The notes under the pieces: model-generated
The model's database searches: none
What the model was told of the DNA's origin: nothing
The model's input: the letters and a program-made list of their open reading frames with translations, nothing else
Translations under genes and position numbers: made by a program
NCBI GenBank assembly: GCA_023265315.1
Contig: JAHFUA010000003.1
Span: forward strand, 1-38,659
Origin: Acidobacteriota bacterium
GTDB lineage: Bacteria; Acidobacteriota; Terriglobia; Terriglobales; Acidobacteriaceae
Length of the DNA stretch: 38,659 nt
Direction of reading: 5' to 3'
Shown here: positions 9,761 through 18,550 of the stretch, in pieces
Layout of the letters: each line of letters begins with the position of its first letter
How positions within the stretch are numbered: position 1 is the first letter of the stretch

Positions 9761-10651
9761 GTGAGCGTTACCTCGATCAACTCCTCTCCGAAAGTCACCA
9801 CTACTACACTCTTGGAAAAGAAGCAGCGGCGCGAACCCATCACCTCTCTGACCGCGTACGACTACCCCAGCGCGCGCCTGGTGGACGAAGCCGGCATTGA
9901 CGTGATCCTGGTCGGCGACTCGCTGGCCATGGTCATGCTCGGCTACGACAGCACCATGCCGGTCACCATGGACGAGATGCTGCACCACGTCCGCGCCGCG
10001 CGCCGGGGCGTGAAGCACGGCATGCTGGTCGCCGACATGCCCTACGGCTCTTACCAGGTCAGCAACGAGGAAGGCGCGCGCAACGCTGCGCGCTTCGTGA
10101 AAGAAGGCGGCGTCGAGGCCGTCAAGCTGGAGGGCGGCGAGAAGCGGGTGGAGTTCATCCATCGCCTGCTCGACGCCGAGATTCCCGTCTTCGGCCACAT
10201 CGGCTTGACCCCGCAATCGGTGCACACCATGGGCGGATACAAGGTGCAGGGCAAGACGCTCAGCGCCATTGAACAGCTCATGCGCGATGCGGTGGCGCTC
10301 GATCGCGCCGGCGTTTGCGGCATGTACCTGGAAGGCATCCCGCGCGAGGTCGCAGCCATGATCACCGCCGAGGTCAAGGCGCCGACCATCGGCATCGGCG
10401 CCGGTCCTGACTGCGACGGTCAGGTGCTGGTGCTGCACGACATCCTCAATCTGACCTTCGCTCCCCCGGCCAAGTTCGTGCGCCACTATGGCGACGCCGC
10501 CGCGCTGATTTCGAACGCGGTGAAGGCGTTTAAGCACGATGTCGAGAGCGGCGCGTATCCCGCGGACGAGGAGTCGTACCACCTGCCGAGAGAAGCGCGC
10601 GCGACCATCGAGACTATCGTGGACCGCAAGCATGCGGTCGGAGGTCGCTGA
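9761..10651 (+). CDS. panB: 3-methyl-2-oxobutanoate hydroxymethyltransferase
   Basis: EPITSLTAYDYPSARLVDEAGIDVILVGDSLAMVMLGYDSTMPVTMDEMLHH; GIGAGPDCDGQVLVLHDIL; GTG start after ggaggt. Confidence 0.97.
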   Translation: MSVTSINSSPKVTTTTLLEKKQRREPITSLTAYDYPSARLVDEAGIDVILVGDSLAMVMLGYDSTMPVTMDEMLHHVRAARRGVKHGMLVADMPYGSYQVSNEEGARNAARFVKEGGVEAVKLEGGEKRVEFIHRLLDAEIPVFGHIGLTPQSVHTMGGYKVQGKTLSAIEQLMRDAVALDRAGVCGMYLEGIPREVAAMITAEVKAPTIGIGAGPDCDGQVLVLHDILNLTFAPPAKFVRHYGDAAALISNAVKAFKHDVESGAYPADEESYHLPREARATIETIVDRKHAVGGR

Positions 10652-10667
10652 GACCCTATCAGCCCTG

Positions 10668-10790
10668 TCATGCTGAGCGAGCCTCGGCCGCTTTTGCCGA
10701 GGCGAGTCGAAGCACCCCTACTTCATCGTACGGGTAGCGGTCCTTCGACTCGCACGCCAACATCGGGCGCGCTCGCTCAGGAAGACAGCA
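10668..10790. repeat. Dispersed intergenic palindromic repeat (core GAGTCGAAGCACCCCTA / CCTTCGACTCGC)
   Basis: tgtcatgctgagcgagcc...gcgagtcgaagcacccctac...tccttcgactcgcacgcc...gcgctcgctcaggaagaca; related copy at about 15018-15170. Confidence 0.85.
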
Positions 10791-10809
10791 CCGGAAGTGT
10801 GCGTGAGGT

Positions 10810-11439
10810 TCACTGCCCTGCCGCTGGCGCTTCGTTCCAGATAGCCCGGGCCACGCGCCAGTATCCATCTGCTTCGCGCTTGAGAATGCGCACGGCGTGG
10901 ACGGCGCCGCCAATCTCGCTGCCCGTCGGCGGCTTCATGCGAAAGCTGACTGTGCCCCACTGGTAGGCGTACTCGCCGATCACCATCACTTCGTTCCATA
11001 CTTCGTTGTAGGCAAGCATGTCGTAATTCGCATACTGCTGTTTCTTCTCTTCCAGGAACTGCCGCAGCGCCGCCCTGCCCACGATGGGCTCATGATGCGG
11101 CGGGAGCAGCACGGCATCATCCGTCCATTGATCGAGCAGCCCGTTCACGTCGAAGGCCATGCTGGCCGCGATCTCGCGTTTCTGCAGTCCCGCGATGCCT
11201 TCGCGGTCTTGCGCCTGTGTCGGCGGAGGTTGCAGCGGCCTGTGTGCGGGGTGCTTCTGGGATCCGAGCGGCACCGGGCTCGTCAGAAGAAGAATCAGGG
11301 TCGCAGCCGCAATCGCCATTCGCAGGCGCAGAGGAAGCCGGTACAGTGCAATGCATAGATCCTTCGCTCGCCCTGGCTTCGCATGCTCAGCTCGGGCATC
11401 GCTCTGGATGACATTCCGCAACGGTCGACGGGAACGCAT
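10810..11439 (-). CDS. SnoaL/DUF4440-like protein with N-terminal signal or TM segment
   Basis: MAFDVNGLLDQWTDDAVLLPPHHEPIVGRAALRQFLEEKKQ... with C-terminal VRILKREADGYWRVARAIWN; start may be 11319 (MAIAAATLILLL). Confidence 0.75.
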   Translation of the reverse strand: MRSRRPLRNVIQSDARAEHAKPGRAKDLCIALYRLPLRLRMAIAAATLILLLTSPVPLGSQKHPAHRPLQPPPTQAQDREGIAGLQKREIAASMAFDVNGLLDQWTDDAVLLPPHHEPIVGRAALRQFLEEKKQQYANYDMLAYNEVWNEVMVIGEYAYQWGTVSFRMKPPTGSEIGGAVHAVRILKREADGYWRVARAIWNEAPAAGQ

Positions 11440-11520
11440 GATCGGACCTCCCGGCAGGCGGACTATTGTACCCGCCGCCGGCTCGCCCCCACCCGCGCCG
11501 AAGTGCTACATTCGTAGGCA

Positions 11521-12579
11521 ATGTCCGCTCCTGAATCCCGCTTTGTAAGGGCCTGCCGAGGGCTGCCGGTGGACCGCACGCCCCTGTGGTTCATGCGCCA
11601 GGCGGGACGCTACATGGCCGAATATCGCGCCGTGCGGCAGCATTACTCGCTGGTGGAGATCTGCAAGAAGCCGGCGCTGGCGGCCGAGGTCACCATCACC
11701 GCCGCCGAGCGGCTGGGAGTGGACGCCGCCATCATCTTCGCCGACCTGCTGCTGCCGCTCGAAGTCATGGGCGTGCCCTTCTACTTTGCCGCCGGCGAGG
11801 GACCGGTGATCGAAGAGCCGTTGCGCGATGCCAAGGATGTAGCCGCCCTGCGCACTGACCGCGCCGGCCAACTGGGATATGTCGCGGAAGCCATCCGCCA
11901 AGTCGCAAAGCATTTCGGCGAGAAGCTGCCGGTGATCGGCTTCTGCGGTGCGCCCTTCACGCTGGCCAGCTACATGATCGAGGGCGGCAGCTCGCGCAGC
12001 TACACCAACACCAAGCGCCTGATGTACCGCCAGCCCATGGTTTGGGGCGAGCTGATGTCGAAGCTGGTGGCGGTGCTGGCGGAGTACAGCGTGGAGCAGG
12101 CGCGCGCCGGCGCGGACGTGATCCAGGTCTTCGATAGCTGGGTCGGCTGCCTGAGCGTGGAGGACTATCGCAGCTTCGTGCTGCCGCACGTCACCCGGCT
12201 CATCGAACGTCTGCGGCAGACGGGCGTACCGGTCATTTATTTCGGCACCGAGACCGCCACGCTGCTGCCGCACATGAAGGAGACCGGCGCGGAGGTGATC
12301 GGGGTGGACTGGCGCATTCCGCTGGACGATGCGTGGCATAGCCTCGGCTTTGTGGGCGCAGTGCAGGGGAACCTTGATCCCGCGCTGCTCTTCGCCGACC
12401 AGAAGATCCTTTGCGAGCGCACCTACGACGTGCTGAATCGGGCCGGCGGCCGTCCTGGACACATCTTCAACCTCGGGCATGGCATCCTGCCCGGCACGCC
12501 GGTGGAGAATGTGCTCGCCCTGGTGGAGTGCGTGAAGGAATACGCGGGCCGCAACGTCGCCGTTTCCAGGACCCCATGA
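11521..12579 (+). CDS. hemE: Uroporphyrinogen decarboxylase
   Basis: TPLWFMRQAGRYMAEYRAVR, GFCGAPFTLASYMIEGG, GNLDPALLFA, FNLGHGILPGTPVENV. Confidence 0.97.
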   Translation: MSAPESRFVRACRGLPVDRTPLWFMRQAGRYMAEYRAVRQHYSLVEICKKPALAAEVTITAAERLGVDAAIIFADLLLPLEVMGVPFYFAAGEGPVIEEPLRDAKDVAALRTDRAGQLGYVAEAIRQVAKHFGEKLPVIGFCGAPFTLASYMIEGGSSRSYTNTKRLMYRQPMVWGELMSKLVAVLAEYSVEQARAGADVIQVFDSWVGCLSVEDYRSFVLPHVTRLIERLRQTGVPVIYFGTETATLLPHMKETGAEVIGVDWRIPLDDAWHSLGFVGAVQGNLDPALLFADQKILCERTYDVLNRAGGRPGHIFNLGHGILPGTPVENVLALVECVKEYAGRNVAVSRTP

Positions 12580-13526
12580 GCCCGCAATCAAAATCCGCCG
12601 TCCTGCTGCTGGCCCATGGCAGTCCCGGCCGGGTGGGAGAGATCCCCGAGTTCTTGCGCAACGTGACGGGAGGCCGTCAGCTGCCGGAAGCGGCGGTGAA
12701 AGAGGTTCAGCACCGTTACGGCCTGATCGGCGCCTCGCCGCTCACGCGCATCACGCTCAAGCAGGGTGAGCTGCTGGCCCGCGAACTGAAGCTGCCGGTG
12801 TACGTCGGCATGCGCAACTGGCGCCCGCTGATCGGCGACGTAGTGGCCGAGATGCGGCGGGAGGGCATCACGCGCGCGGTGGTCATTTGTCTGGCGCCGC
12901 AGAATTCGCGCACCAGCGTCGGACTGTACCGCAATGCGCTCCTGGGCGATTCCGGCGCGGCACCGTTCGAGGTCGATTTTGTGGACAACTGGCACGATCA
13001 TCCGCTGCTGATCAAGGCATTCGCCGAGAGGCTCGAAGCCGGCTGGAAGCGGGCGTGCACAGAAGCAAGCGCGCGCGTACCCATCATCTTCACCGCGCAC
13101 AGCGTGCCCCAGCGCACCATCGCTGAGGGCGATCCCTACGAGGCGCAGGCGAAAGAGACGGCGTCGCTGGTGGCGATGGAAGCGCCGCAGCTCACCGTCG
13201 ACGACTGGCAGTTCGCCTTCCAGAGCCAGGGCATGTCGGGCGGGGCATGGCTCGGCCCGACGGTCGAAGACACCATCCGCGGACTGAAAGCCAAGGGCCA
13301 TTGCGCCGTGTTTCTCCAGCCCATCGGGTTCCTGTGCGATCACGTGGAAGTGCTGTACGACATCGATATCGCCTTCCGCCAATTTGCCGAGAAGGAAGGC
13401 ATGCGGCTGTGGCGCGCGGAGTCGCTGAACGAGTCGCCCACGCTGATCGCGGCGCTGGCGGATGTGGCGCGTTCTCGCCTGGAGCCGGCCGGTGAGCCGA
13501 AGCAGCAGATCGTGCAGATTGGATAG
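12576..13526 (+). CDS. hemH: Ferrochelatase
   Basis: ATG at 12576 overlaps the hemE stop (ATGA); VLLLAHGSPGRVGEIPEFLRNV, RYGLIGASPLTRIT, IIFTAHSVPQRTI, VFLQPIGFLCDHVEVLYDID. Confidence 0.93.
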   Translation: MSPQSKSAVLLLAHGSPGRVGEIPEFLRNVTGGRQLPEAAVKEVQHRYGLIGASPLTRITLKQGELLARELKLPVYVGMRNWRPLIGDVVAEMRREGITRAVVICLAPQNSRTSVGLYRNALLGDSGAAPFEVDFVDNWHDHPLLIKAFAERLEAGWKRACTEASARVPIIFTAHSVPQRTIAEGDPYEAQAKETASLVAMEAPQLTVDDWQFAFQSQGMSGGAWLGPTVEDTIRGLKAKGHCAVFLQPIGFLCDHVEVLYDIDIAFRQFAEKEGMRLWRAESLNESPTLIAALADVARSRLEPAGEPKQQIVQIG

Positions 13527-13527
13527 T

Positions 13528-13593
13528 CGCCAGTAGCCAGTTGCCGGTCGCCAGCACATTGAGAACTGACGACTGGCTACTGACGACTGGCTA
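13528..13593. repeat. Intergenic hairpin of CAGTAGCCAGT type between hemH and hemG/Y
   Basis: gtcgccagtagccagt versus actggctactgacgac (15 of 16 complementary); second gactggctac copy follows. Confidence 0.8.
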
Positions 13594-13605
13594 CTTTCTT
13601 TCGTG

Positions 13606-15003
13606 ATGAAAATCGCCATCATCGGCGGCGGCATCAGCGGGCTGAGCGCCGCATTTCACCTGGAGCGCCGGCGCCGCGGCGGCGCAGACGTCCGCTACAC
13701 GCTCTTCGAGTCGAGCGACCGCCTGGGTGGCGTGATGCGCACCGAGCGCGTCGAGGGCTGCCTGATCGAGGCTGGGCCCGATTCTTTCCTCTCCGAAAAG
13801 CAATCCGCCGCCGACCTCTGCCGTGAGCTCGGCATCGCGGATCAACTGGTCGGCTCGAACGACGCCCACCGCCGGACCTACATCCTCGTCAAAGGCAGGC
13901 TGGTCGAAATGCCCGACGGCCTGCAGTTCATGGTCCCGACCAAGCTTTGGCCCACGGTCATGACCCCGCTCTTCTCCTGGGAGACCAAGCTGCGGATGGC
14001 GCGGGAGTTCTTCGCCAAGCCGCACACGGCGAACGGCGACGAATCGGCAGCGGCGTTCATCGAGCGGCACTTCGGGCCGGAGGTGGTGGACCGCCTCGCC
14101 GACCCGCTGCTGGCGGGCGTCTACGGCGGCTCGGCTGAGCGGCTGAGCGTGCGCGCCGTGCTGCCCCGCTTCCTCGACATGGAGGCGAAGTACGGCAGCC
14201 TGAGCCGCGCCATGCTGGCGGCCATGAAAAAACGTCCCGCCAACGGCGCGCGCCCGATCTTCACCTCAATGAAAGACGGCATGCAGCAACTGGTCGACGC
14301 GGTTGTGGCCGAGCTCGATCCCGGCGCGATTCGCACCAGCTCCCGCGTCATGGCACTCGGACGCGAAGGCGGCGACTGGGTGGTCCTGCGGCAAGACTCA
14401 ACTGCTGTACGATTCGACCGCGTTATCGTGGCCACGCCCGGCTACATCGCCGCCGGACTGCTGCGCAGCGTCGAGCCGCGCCTGGCCAGCCTGCTGGGAG
14501 AAATTTCGTATAGTTCGTCGGTTACTGTTGCTCTGGGGTATGCCGCAGCCGGGTTCGACGGACGCGGTGGCAAGCAAGAGGACGGCTTCGGCTTCCTTGT
14601 CCCACGCAGCGAGCGAAAGCGCCTGCTCGCCTGCACCTTCGTCCACAACAAGTTTCCGCACCGCGCGCCCGAAGACCGCCTGCTGCTGCGCGTATTTCTG
14701 GGCGGGTCGCACGATCCGGCGGCGCTTCAGCTCGGCGATGAAGAGATCCTGCGCACGGTGCGCGACGAGCTGCAGCAGATCCTGGGTCTCACGGCCGAGC
14801 CGCGCTTCAGCCGCATCTATCGCTGGGAGCGCTCCATGGCGCAGTACGAAGTCGGGCACCTGGAACGGGTCGCCGAGATCGAGCGCCTGCGGGCCGGGCT
14901 GCCCGGGCTGGCGCTGGCCGGCAATGCCTATCGGGGGATTGGCGTGCCAGACTGCATCAAGTCAGGGCTGGATGCGGCGGCGGAATGTTTGCGCTGCAAA
15001 TGA
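13606..15003 (+). CDS. hemG: Protoporphyrinogen oxidase (FAD-dependent, HemG/HemY type)
   Basis: MKIAIIGGGISGLSAAFHLE, SSDRLGGVMRTERVEGCLIEAGPDSFLSEKQ, GNAYRGIGVPDCIKSGLDAA. Confidence 0.94.
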   Translation: MKIAIIGGGISGLSAAFHLERRRRGGADVRYTLFESSDRLGGVMRTERVEGCLIEAGPDSFLSEKQSAADLCRELGIADQLVGSNDAHRRTYILVKGRLVEMPDGLQFMVPTKLWPTVMTPLFSWETKLRMAREFFAKPHTANGDESAAAFIERHFGPEVVDRLADPLLAGVYGGSAERLSVRAVLPRFLDMEAKYGSLSRAMLAAMKKRPANGARPIFTSMKDGMQQLVDAVVAELDPGAIRTSSRVMALGREGGDWVVLRQDSTAVRFDRVIVATPGYIAAGLLRSVEPRLASLLGEISYSSSVTVALGYAAAGFDGRGGKQEDGFGFLVPRSERKRLLACTFVHNKFPHRAPEDRLLLRVFLGGSHDPAALQLGDEEILRTVRDELQQILGLTAEPRFSRIYRWERSMAQYEVGHLERVAEIERLRAGLPGLALAGNAYRGIGVPDCIKSGLDAAAECLRCK

Positions 15004-15017
15004 TGCTCCTTATGCTG

Positions 15018-15170
15018 TCATGCTGTAGCGAGTGCGGGCCGCCCCGTCGACTTCGCTTAGGGCAGGCTTTGCCCGCACGAGTCGAAGCACCCCTATTTCC
15101 ACGATTTCGTTTGAGTAGGGCTCCTTCGACTCGCGCGCCAAAACCAAGGCGCGCTTGCTCAGGATGACAG
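15018..15170. repeat. Dispersed intergenic palindromic repeat, same family as 10668-10790
   Basis: tgtcatgctgtagcgag...cgagtcgaagcacccctattt...ggctccttcgactcgcgcgccaa...gcgcgcttgctcaggatgaca. Confidence 0.85.
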
Positions 15171-15218
15171 GTTATATATAGTTTCTTCGAAAGCGTTGTG
15201 AGAAATATGGGGTGACGT

Positions 15219-15542
15219 ATGACCAAGACTCGGAAGGTTTTTGCCGTCCATCCCGGAGAGATCCTCAAGACCGAGTTCATGGAACCGATGGGCGTAAGCG
15301 CTTATGAATTGGCGAGAGCGCTGAACTTTCCCGGCATTTATGAAATCGTGCGCGCAGAGCGGGCCATCAGCGCGGACACCGCAATTCGCCTGGGAAAGTA
15401 TCTCGATTTGCCGGCGCAGTTCTGGCTCAATCTTCAGAACGACTACGATCTGAGAATCGCGGAGGCAAACGGCGCCGGTAAGGGAATCAAGCCTCGTAAA
15501 GTTGAGCAGGACGCAAAGTTGACCGGCGTGTCGCGTGCCTAA
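15219..15542 (+). CDS. higA: HigA-family (XRE-type HTH) addiction-module antitoxin
   Basis: HPGEILKTEFMEPMGVSAYELARAL...ISADTAIRLGKYLDLPAQFWLNLQNDYDL: HigA signature. Confidence 0.9.
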   Translation: MTKTRKVFAVHPGEILKTEFMEPMGVSAYELARALNFPGIYEIVRAERAISADTAIRLGKYLDLPAQFWLNLQNDYDLRIAEANGAGKGIKPRKVEQDAKLTGVSRA

Positions 15543-15554
15543 GCTGATTGCAAG

Positions 15555-15592
15555 CTAGACCGCACTTTTTGAAGCAAAGTGGCAAGGTCTAG
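15555..15592. repeat. Interrupted hairpin downstream of higA
   Basis: ctagacc (15555-15561)/ggtctag (15586-15592) plus cacttt/aaagtg. Confidence 0.65.
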
Positions 15593-15673
15593 TCCCTCCG
15601 ATACCTGTGATTACCTTTGTGTCGGCAACAAAGCCGCCGTTCCCGTGTTAAAGCAAGTATGTGGGAACGCCTT

Positions 15674-16471
15674 ATGAGTAAGACCTGGCGGCTGCTTCTG
15701 CTGATGGCAGGCACGTTCATCTTTGCGGTTCTGGCGCTGGTCTTGGCCAGTTCGCAAGACCACCCCGGCATGGCCGGCATGGACCACTCCAAGATGAACA
15801 TGCCGCAGGGCTCCGACCAGGCCGATGCGCAGGAGATGGGCCACACCATGCAATCCATGTCCACCAAGCACATGGACATGGGCCCGCACATGAAGATGAC
15901 CGAGCTGCGGCCGCGGAAGCCCGGCGACCAGGAGCGCGCCGGCAAGATCGTGGCTGACCTGCGGTCGTCAATCGCCCAGTACCAGGACTACCATGCTGCG
16001 CTCGACGACGGTTACAAGATCTTCCTGCCCAACGTGAAGATGCCGATGAAGCACTTCACCAACTGGAACTATGCGGTCGAGGCCCTGTTCCGCTTCAATC
16101 CCGAGCACCCGACTTCGCTGCTCTATGAGCAGCACGGCGACAGCTACAAGCTGATCGGCGCCATGTACACCGCGCCCAAGCGCTACGGCGAGGACGACCT
16201 GGACAAGCGCATCCCGCTCAGCGTCGCGCAGTGGCACGAGCACGTGAACCTGTGCAAGCCGCCCAAGGGCCAGGAGCGGGAGATGCTCTCACCGCATGCG
16301 CGCTTTGGCCTGGCCGGCTCGATCAGCCGCAAGGACGAATGCGAGGCCGCGGGCGGCAAGTTCTATCCCATCGTCTTCAATTGGATGGTCCACGTTTATC
16401 CCTTCGAGAAGAACCCGCAGGATGTGTGGTCGATGGAGCGCCAAATGCCGGGACACCGGCACGGAGATTGA
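15674..16471 (+). CDS. Secreted or membrane-anchored protein with Met/His-rich N-terminal segment (putative metal-binding)
   Basis: MSKTWRLLLLMAGTFIFAVLALVLASS signal/TM, then DHPGMAGMDHSKMNMPQG...MGHTMQSMSTKHMDMGPHMKM. Confidence 0.75.
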   Translation: MSKTWRLLLLMAGTFIFAVLALVLASSQDHPGMAGMDHSKMNMPQGSDQADAQEMGHTMQSMSTKHMDMGPHMKMTELRPRKPGDQERAGKIVADLRSSIAQYQDYHAALDDGYKIFLPNVKMPMKHFTNWNYAVEALFRFNPEHPTSLLYEQHGDSYKLIGAMYTAPKRYGEDDLDKRIPLSVAQWHEHVNLCKPPKGQEREMLSPHARFGLAGSISRKDECEAAGGKFYPIVFNWMVHVYPFEKNPQDVWSMERQMPGHRHGD

Positions 16472-16504
16472 GTCACGGTCTCGGTTTTTTCGAAAAACAA
16501 CCGC

Positions 16505-16565
16505 ATGGTCCCTCGACTCGCGCTCGGCTCGCAGGCTTGCCTCGCGCTTCGCTCGGGATGACAAC
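16505..16565. repeat. Dispersed repeat of gcgaagcg/cgagtcgaggga type in convergent intergenic region
   Basis: ggtccctcgactcgcgctcggctcgcaggcttgcctcgcgcttcgctcgggatgacaacc. Confidence 0.6.
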
Positions 16566-16576
16566 CGTTCTGTTGT

Positions 16577-17629
16577 CTATTTCATTCCATTCGGATACAG
16601 CAGAATCTTGCTGGCTTCTCCGGTGCGCAGCCGCTCCATGCCCCTGGAGAAATCCTTCATCGCCAGGCGGTCGGTGATCACCGGGTGGAGGTCGAGTTTG
16701 CCGGCCTTGAGCAGGGCCTGCATCTGGTACCAGGTCTGGTACATGCGCCGGCCGTTGATGCCCTGGATGGTGATGCCCTTAAAGATGATGTCTTCGGAGA
16801 AGTTCAAGGAAACGGGCTTGGAGGTGAGGCCGAGGAGGGAGATGCGTCCGCCGCGCCGCACGATGTCGAAGGCGGTGCGGATGGCGTCGGGATGCCCCGC
16901 CATCTCCAGCACCACATCCACGCCCATACCGCCGGTGTGATCGAAGACGATCTGCTTCACGTCATCGCGGCTGGGATCGAGCACGTGGTCGGCCTTCATC
17001 TGGGTGGCGATCTTGCGCCGGTACGGGTTGACTTCGATGGCGAACACCATGGTCGCGCCCACCGCGCGCGCCACCGCGATCGCGAACAGCCCGATGGGGC
17101 CGCAGCCAGTGATGGCTACCGTCTTGGCGGCGATCTCACCCGCGAGGACCGTGTGCACGGCGTTGCCCAGCGGGTCGAGGATGGAGGCGTATTCCTGCGG
17201 GATCGCCGGGTCAAGCTTCCAGATGTTCGATTCGGGGATGCGCACGTACTGGGCGAAGGCGCCGTCGGCGTCCACGCCGATGATCTTCACGTTCTGGCAG
17301 ATGTGGGCTTCGCCGGTGCGGCACTGGTAGCACTTGCCGCAGTTGACGTGCATCTCGGCGGAGACGAAATCGCCTTCCTTGACCGTGGTGACCTCCGCGC
17401 CCACTGCCGCCACTTCGCCGCAGAATTCATGTCCGGGAATGAGCGGCGGATGGATGCGATGCTGCGCCCAGGAGTCCCAGTTGTAAATGTGCAGGTCAGT
17501 GCCGCAGACCGAGGCAACCTTCACCCGCACCAGCACGTCGGTCAGGCCAATTTCGGGGACCCTGACGTCGCGCAGATCGGCGCCGGGGGCGGCCTGGGCT
17601 TTTACCACCGCCAGCATGGAGCTAGGCAT
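16577..17629 (-). CDS. tdh: L-threonine 3-dehydrogenase (zinc-dependent MDR family)
   Basis: VCGTDLHIYNWDSWAQHRIHPPLIPGHEFCGEV, CGKCYQCRTGEAHICQN, GINGRRMYQTWYQMQALL. Confidence 0.95.
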   Translation of the reverse strand: MPSSMLAVVKAQAAPGADLRDVRVPEIGLTDVLVRVKVASVCGTDLHIYNWDSWAQHRIHPPLIPGHEFCGEVAAVGAEVTTVKEGDFVSAEMHVNCGKCYQCRTGEAHICQNVKIIGVDADGAFAQYVRIPESNIWKLDPAIPQEYASILDPLGNAVHTVLAGEIAAKTVAITGCGPIGLFAIAVARAVGATMVFAIEVNPYRRKIATQMKADHVLDPSRDDVKQIVFDHTGGMGVDVVLEMAGHPDAIRTAFDIVRRGGRISLLGLTSKPVSLNFSEDIIFKGITIQGINGRRMYQTWYQMQALLKAGKLDLHPVITDRLAMKDFSRGMERLRTGEASKILLYPNGMK

Positions 17630-17706
17630 CGGTAAACCTCACCTTGTCACCTCGGGTCAGGAGTTCTCGCAATTAAAATTCTAGCATCCGGGCGCTGGCA
17701 CCGGCG

Positions 17707-18249
17707 CTACGGCCGCTTTTTCTCCGCATCGGGTGCAGGGGCATTCGACTGTCCGCGCGGAATGCTCAGCGACTTCCACCCGGTGCTCTTCAGGTGCTTG
17801 GCCAGGAAGACGATCTGTCCCACATGATAAGCGTAGTGCGCCACCTGGCGATGCACCGCCTGGAGCACGCTGTGCGGCTGGCCGCGGACGGTGACGGTCC
17901 TCAGCAGGTCTTCCGGTTTCAGCGAGTTCACGGTGTCGAACACCAGATTCCAACTATCTTCCCAGCGCCGCATCAGCTCGGCGCGGGTGGCGCCGGGCTC
18001 GATGATGAACTCCTGGTCGCGCTTGCGCCAGGGCTTGTCGCCGTCGCTGGTGAGGAAATCGGTGAAGCGCGAGCGCATGTTGCCGGCCAGGTGCTTCACG
18101 ATGATGGCCACGCTGTTCGACTCGGGATCGAGGATGCGGAAGAACTGCTGGTCGTCGATTTGCGCCAAGGCGCCTTCGGCCAGGCGCTTGTGCCCGCGCA
18201 GGCTGCGGAAAGCTTCGTCGAGATAGGCGGCCCCGATCTTCTCATCCAT
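17707..18249 (-). CDS. DUF1572 / DinB-like family protein
   Basis: MDEKIGAAYLDEAFRSLRGHKRLAEGALAQI...HLAGNMRSRFTDFLTSDGDKPWR...HRQVAHYAYHVGQIVFLAKHL; start inferred at 18249. Confidence 0.85.
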   Translation of the reverse strand: MDEKIGAAYLDEAFRSLRGHKRLAEGALAQIDDQQFFRILDPESNSVAIIVKHLAGNMRSRFTDFLTSDGDKPWRKRDQEFIIEPGATRAELMRRWEDSWNLVFDTVNSLKPEDLLRTVTVRGQPHSVLQAVHRQVAHYAYHVGQIVFLAKHLKSTGWKSLSIPRGQSNAPAPDAEKKRP

Positions 18250-18359
18250 GCTGTTTCTCCCGGCGATGAAGACGTGCGCGGGAGTGTACGACAGAAACCA
18301 AAGGGCAGGAAGCGGGACGCCGGAGATGTGTCGCGCGAGTTTCCGCCGCAAGAATCCTG

Positions 18360-18389
18360 TTGACACAGCGCGCAAGCCGCCGCAATATC
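18360..18389 (+). promoter_or_regulatory. Candidate sigma-70-type promoter upstream of the 12-codon ORF
   Basis: TTGACA (18360-18365), 18-nt spacer, AATATC (18384-18389). Confidence 0.45.
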
Positions 18390-18400
18390 TGCGCAAGCAT

Positions 18401-18431
18401 CCTCATGGCTGCCGATGAAGCAGCGGTGAGG
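18401..18431 (+). promoter_or_regulatory. Leader hairpin upstream of the 12-codon ORF
   Basis: cctcatggctgc / gcagcggtgagg, 7-nt loop, arms pair apart from a 2-nt internal position. Confidence 0.55.
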
Positions 18432-18485
18432 AACGGGCCCGAATCAGAAAGACTCCTTAGGGAGAAAGTTCAGGAGGAAAGCTCA

Positions 18486-18524
18486 ATGGCAACGAAAAAG
18501 AAGGCGAAGAAGAAGAAGCACTAA
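18486..18524 (+). CDS. Putative 12-aa Lys-rich micropeptide MATKKKAKKKKH
   Basis: ATG GCA ACG AAA AAG AAG GCG AAG AAG AAG AAG CAC TAA, with AGGAGG at 18472-18477 and an 8-nt spacer. Confidence 0.55.
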   Translation: MATKKKAKKKKH

Positions 18525-18550
18525 GGAAGCCTGTTGGAAGTTTTCCAAGG

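Noticed and set aside
11506-12591. 361-aa minus-strand ORF opposite hemE
   Set aside because: Shadow ORF; hemE is unambiguous.
12588-13634. 348-aa minus-strand ORF opposite hemH
   Set aside because: Shadow ORF; ferrochelatase motifs lie on the plus strand.
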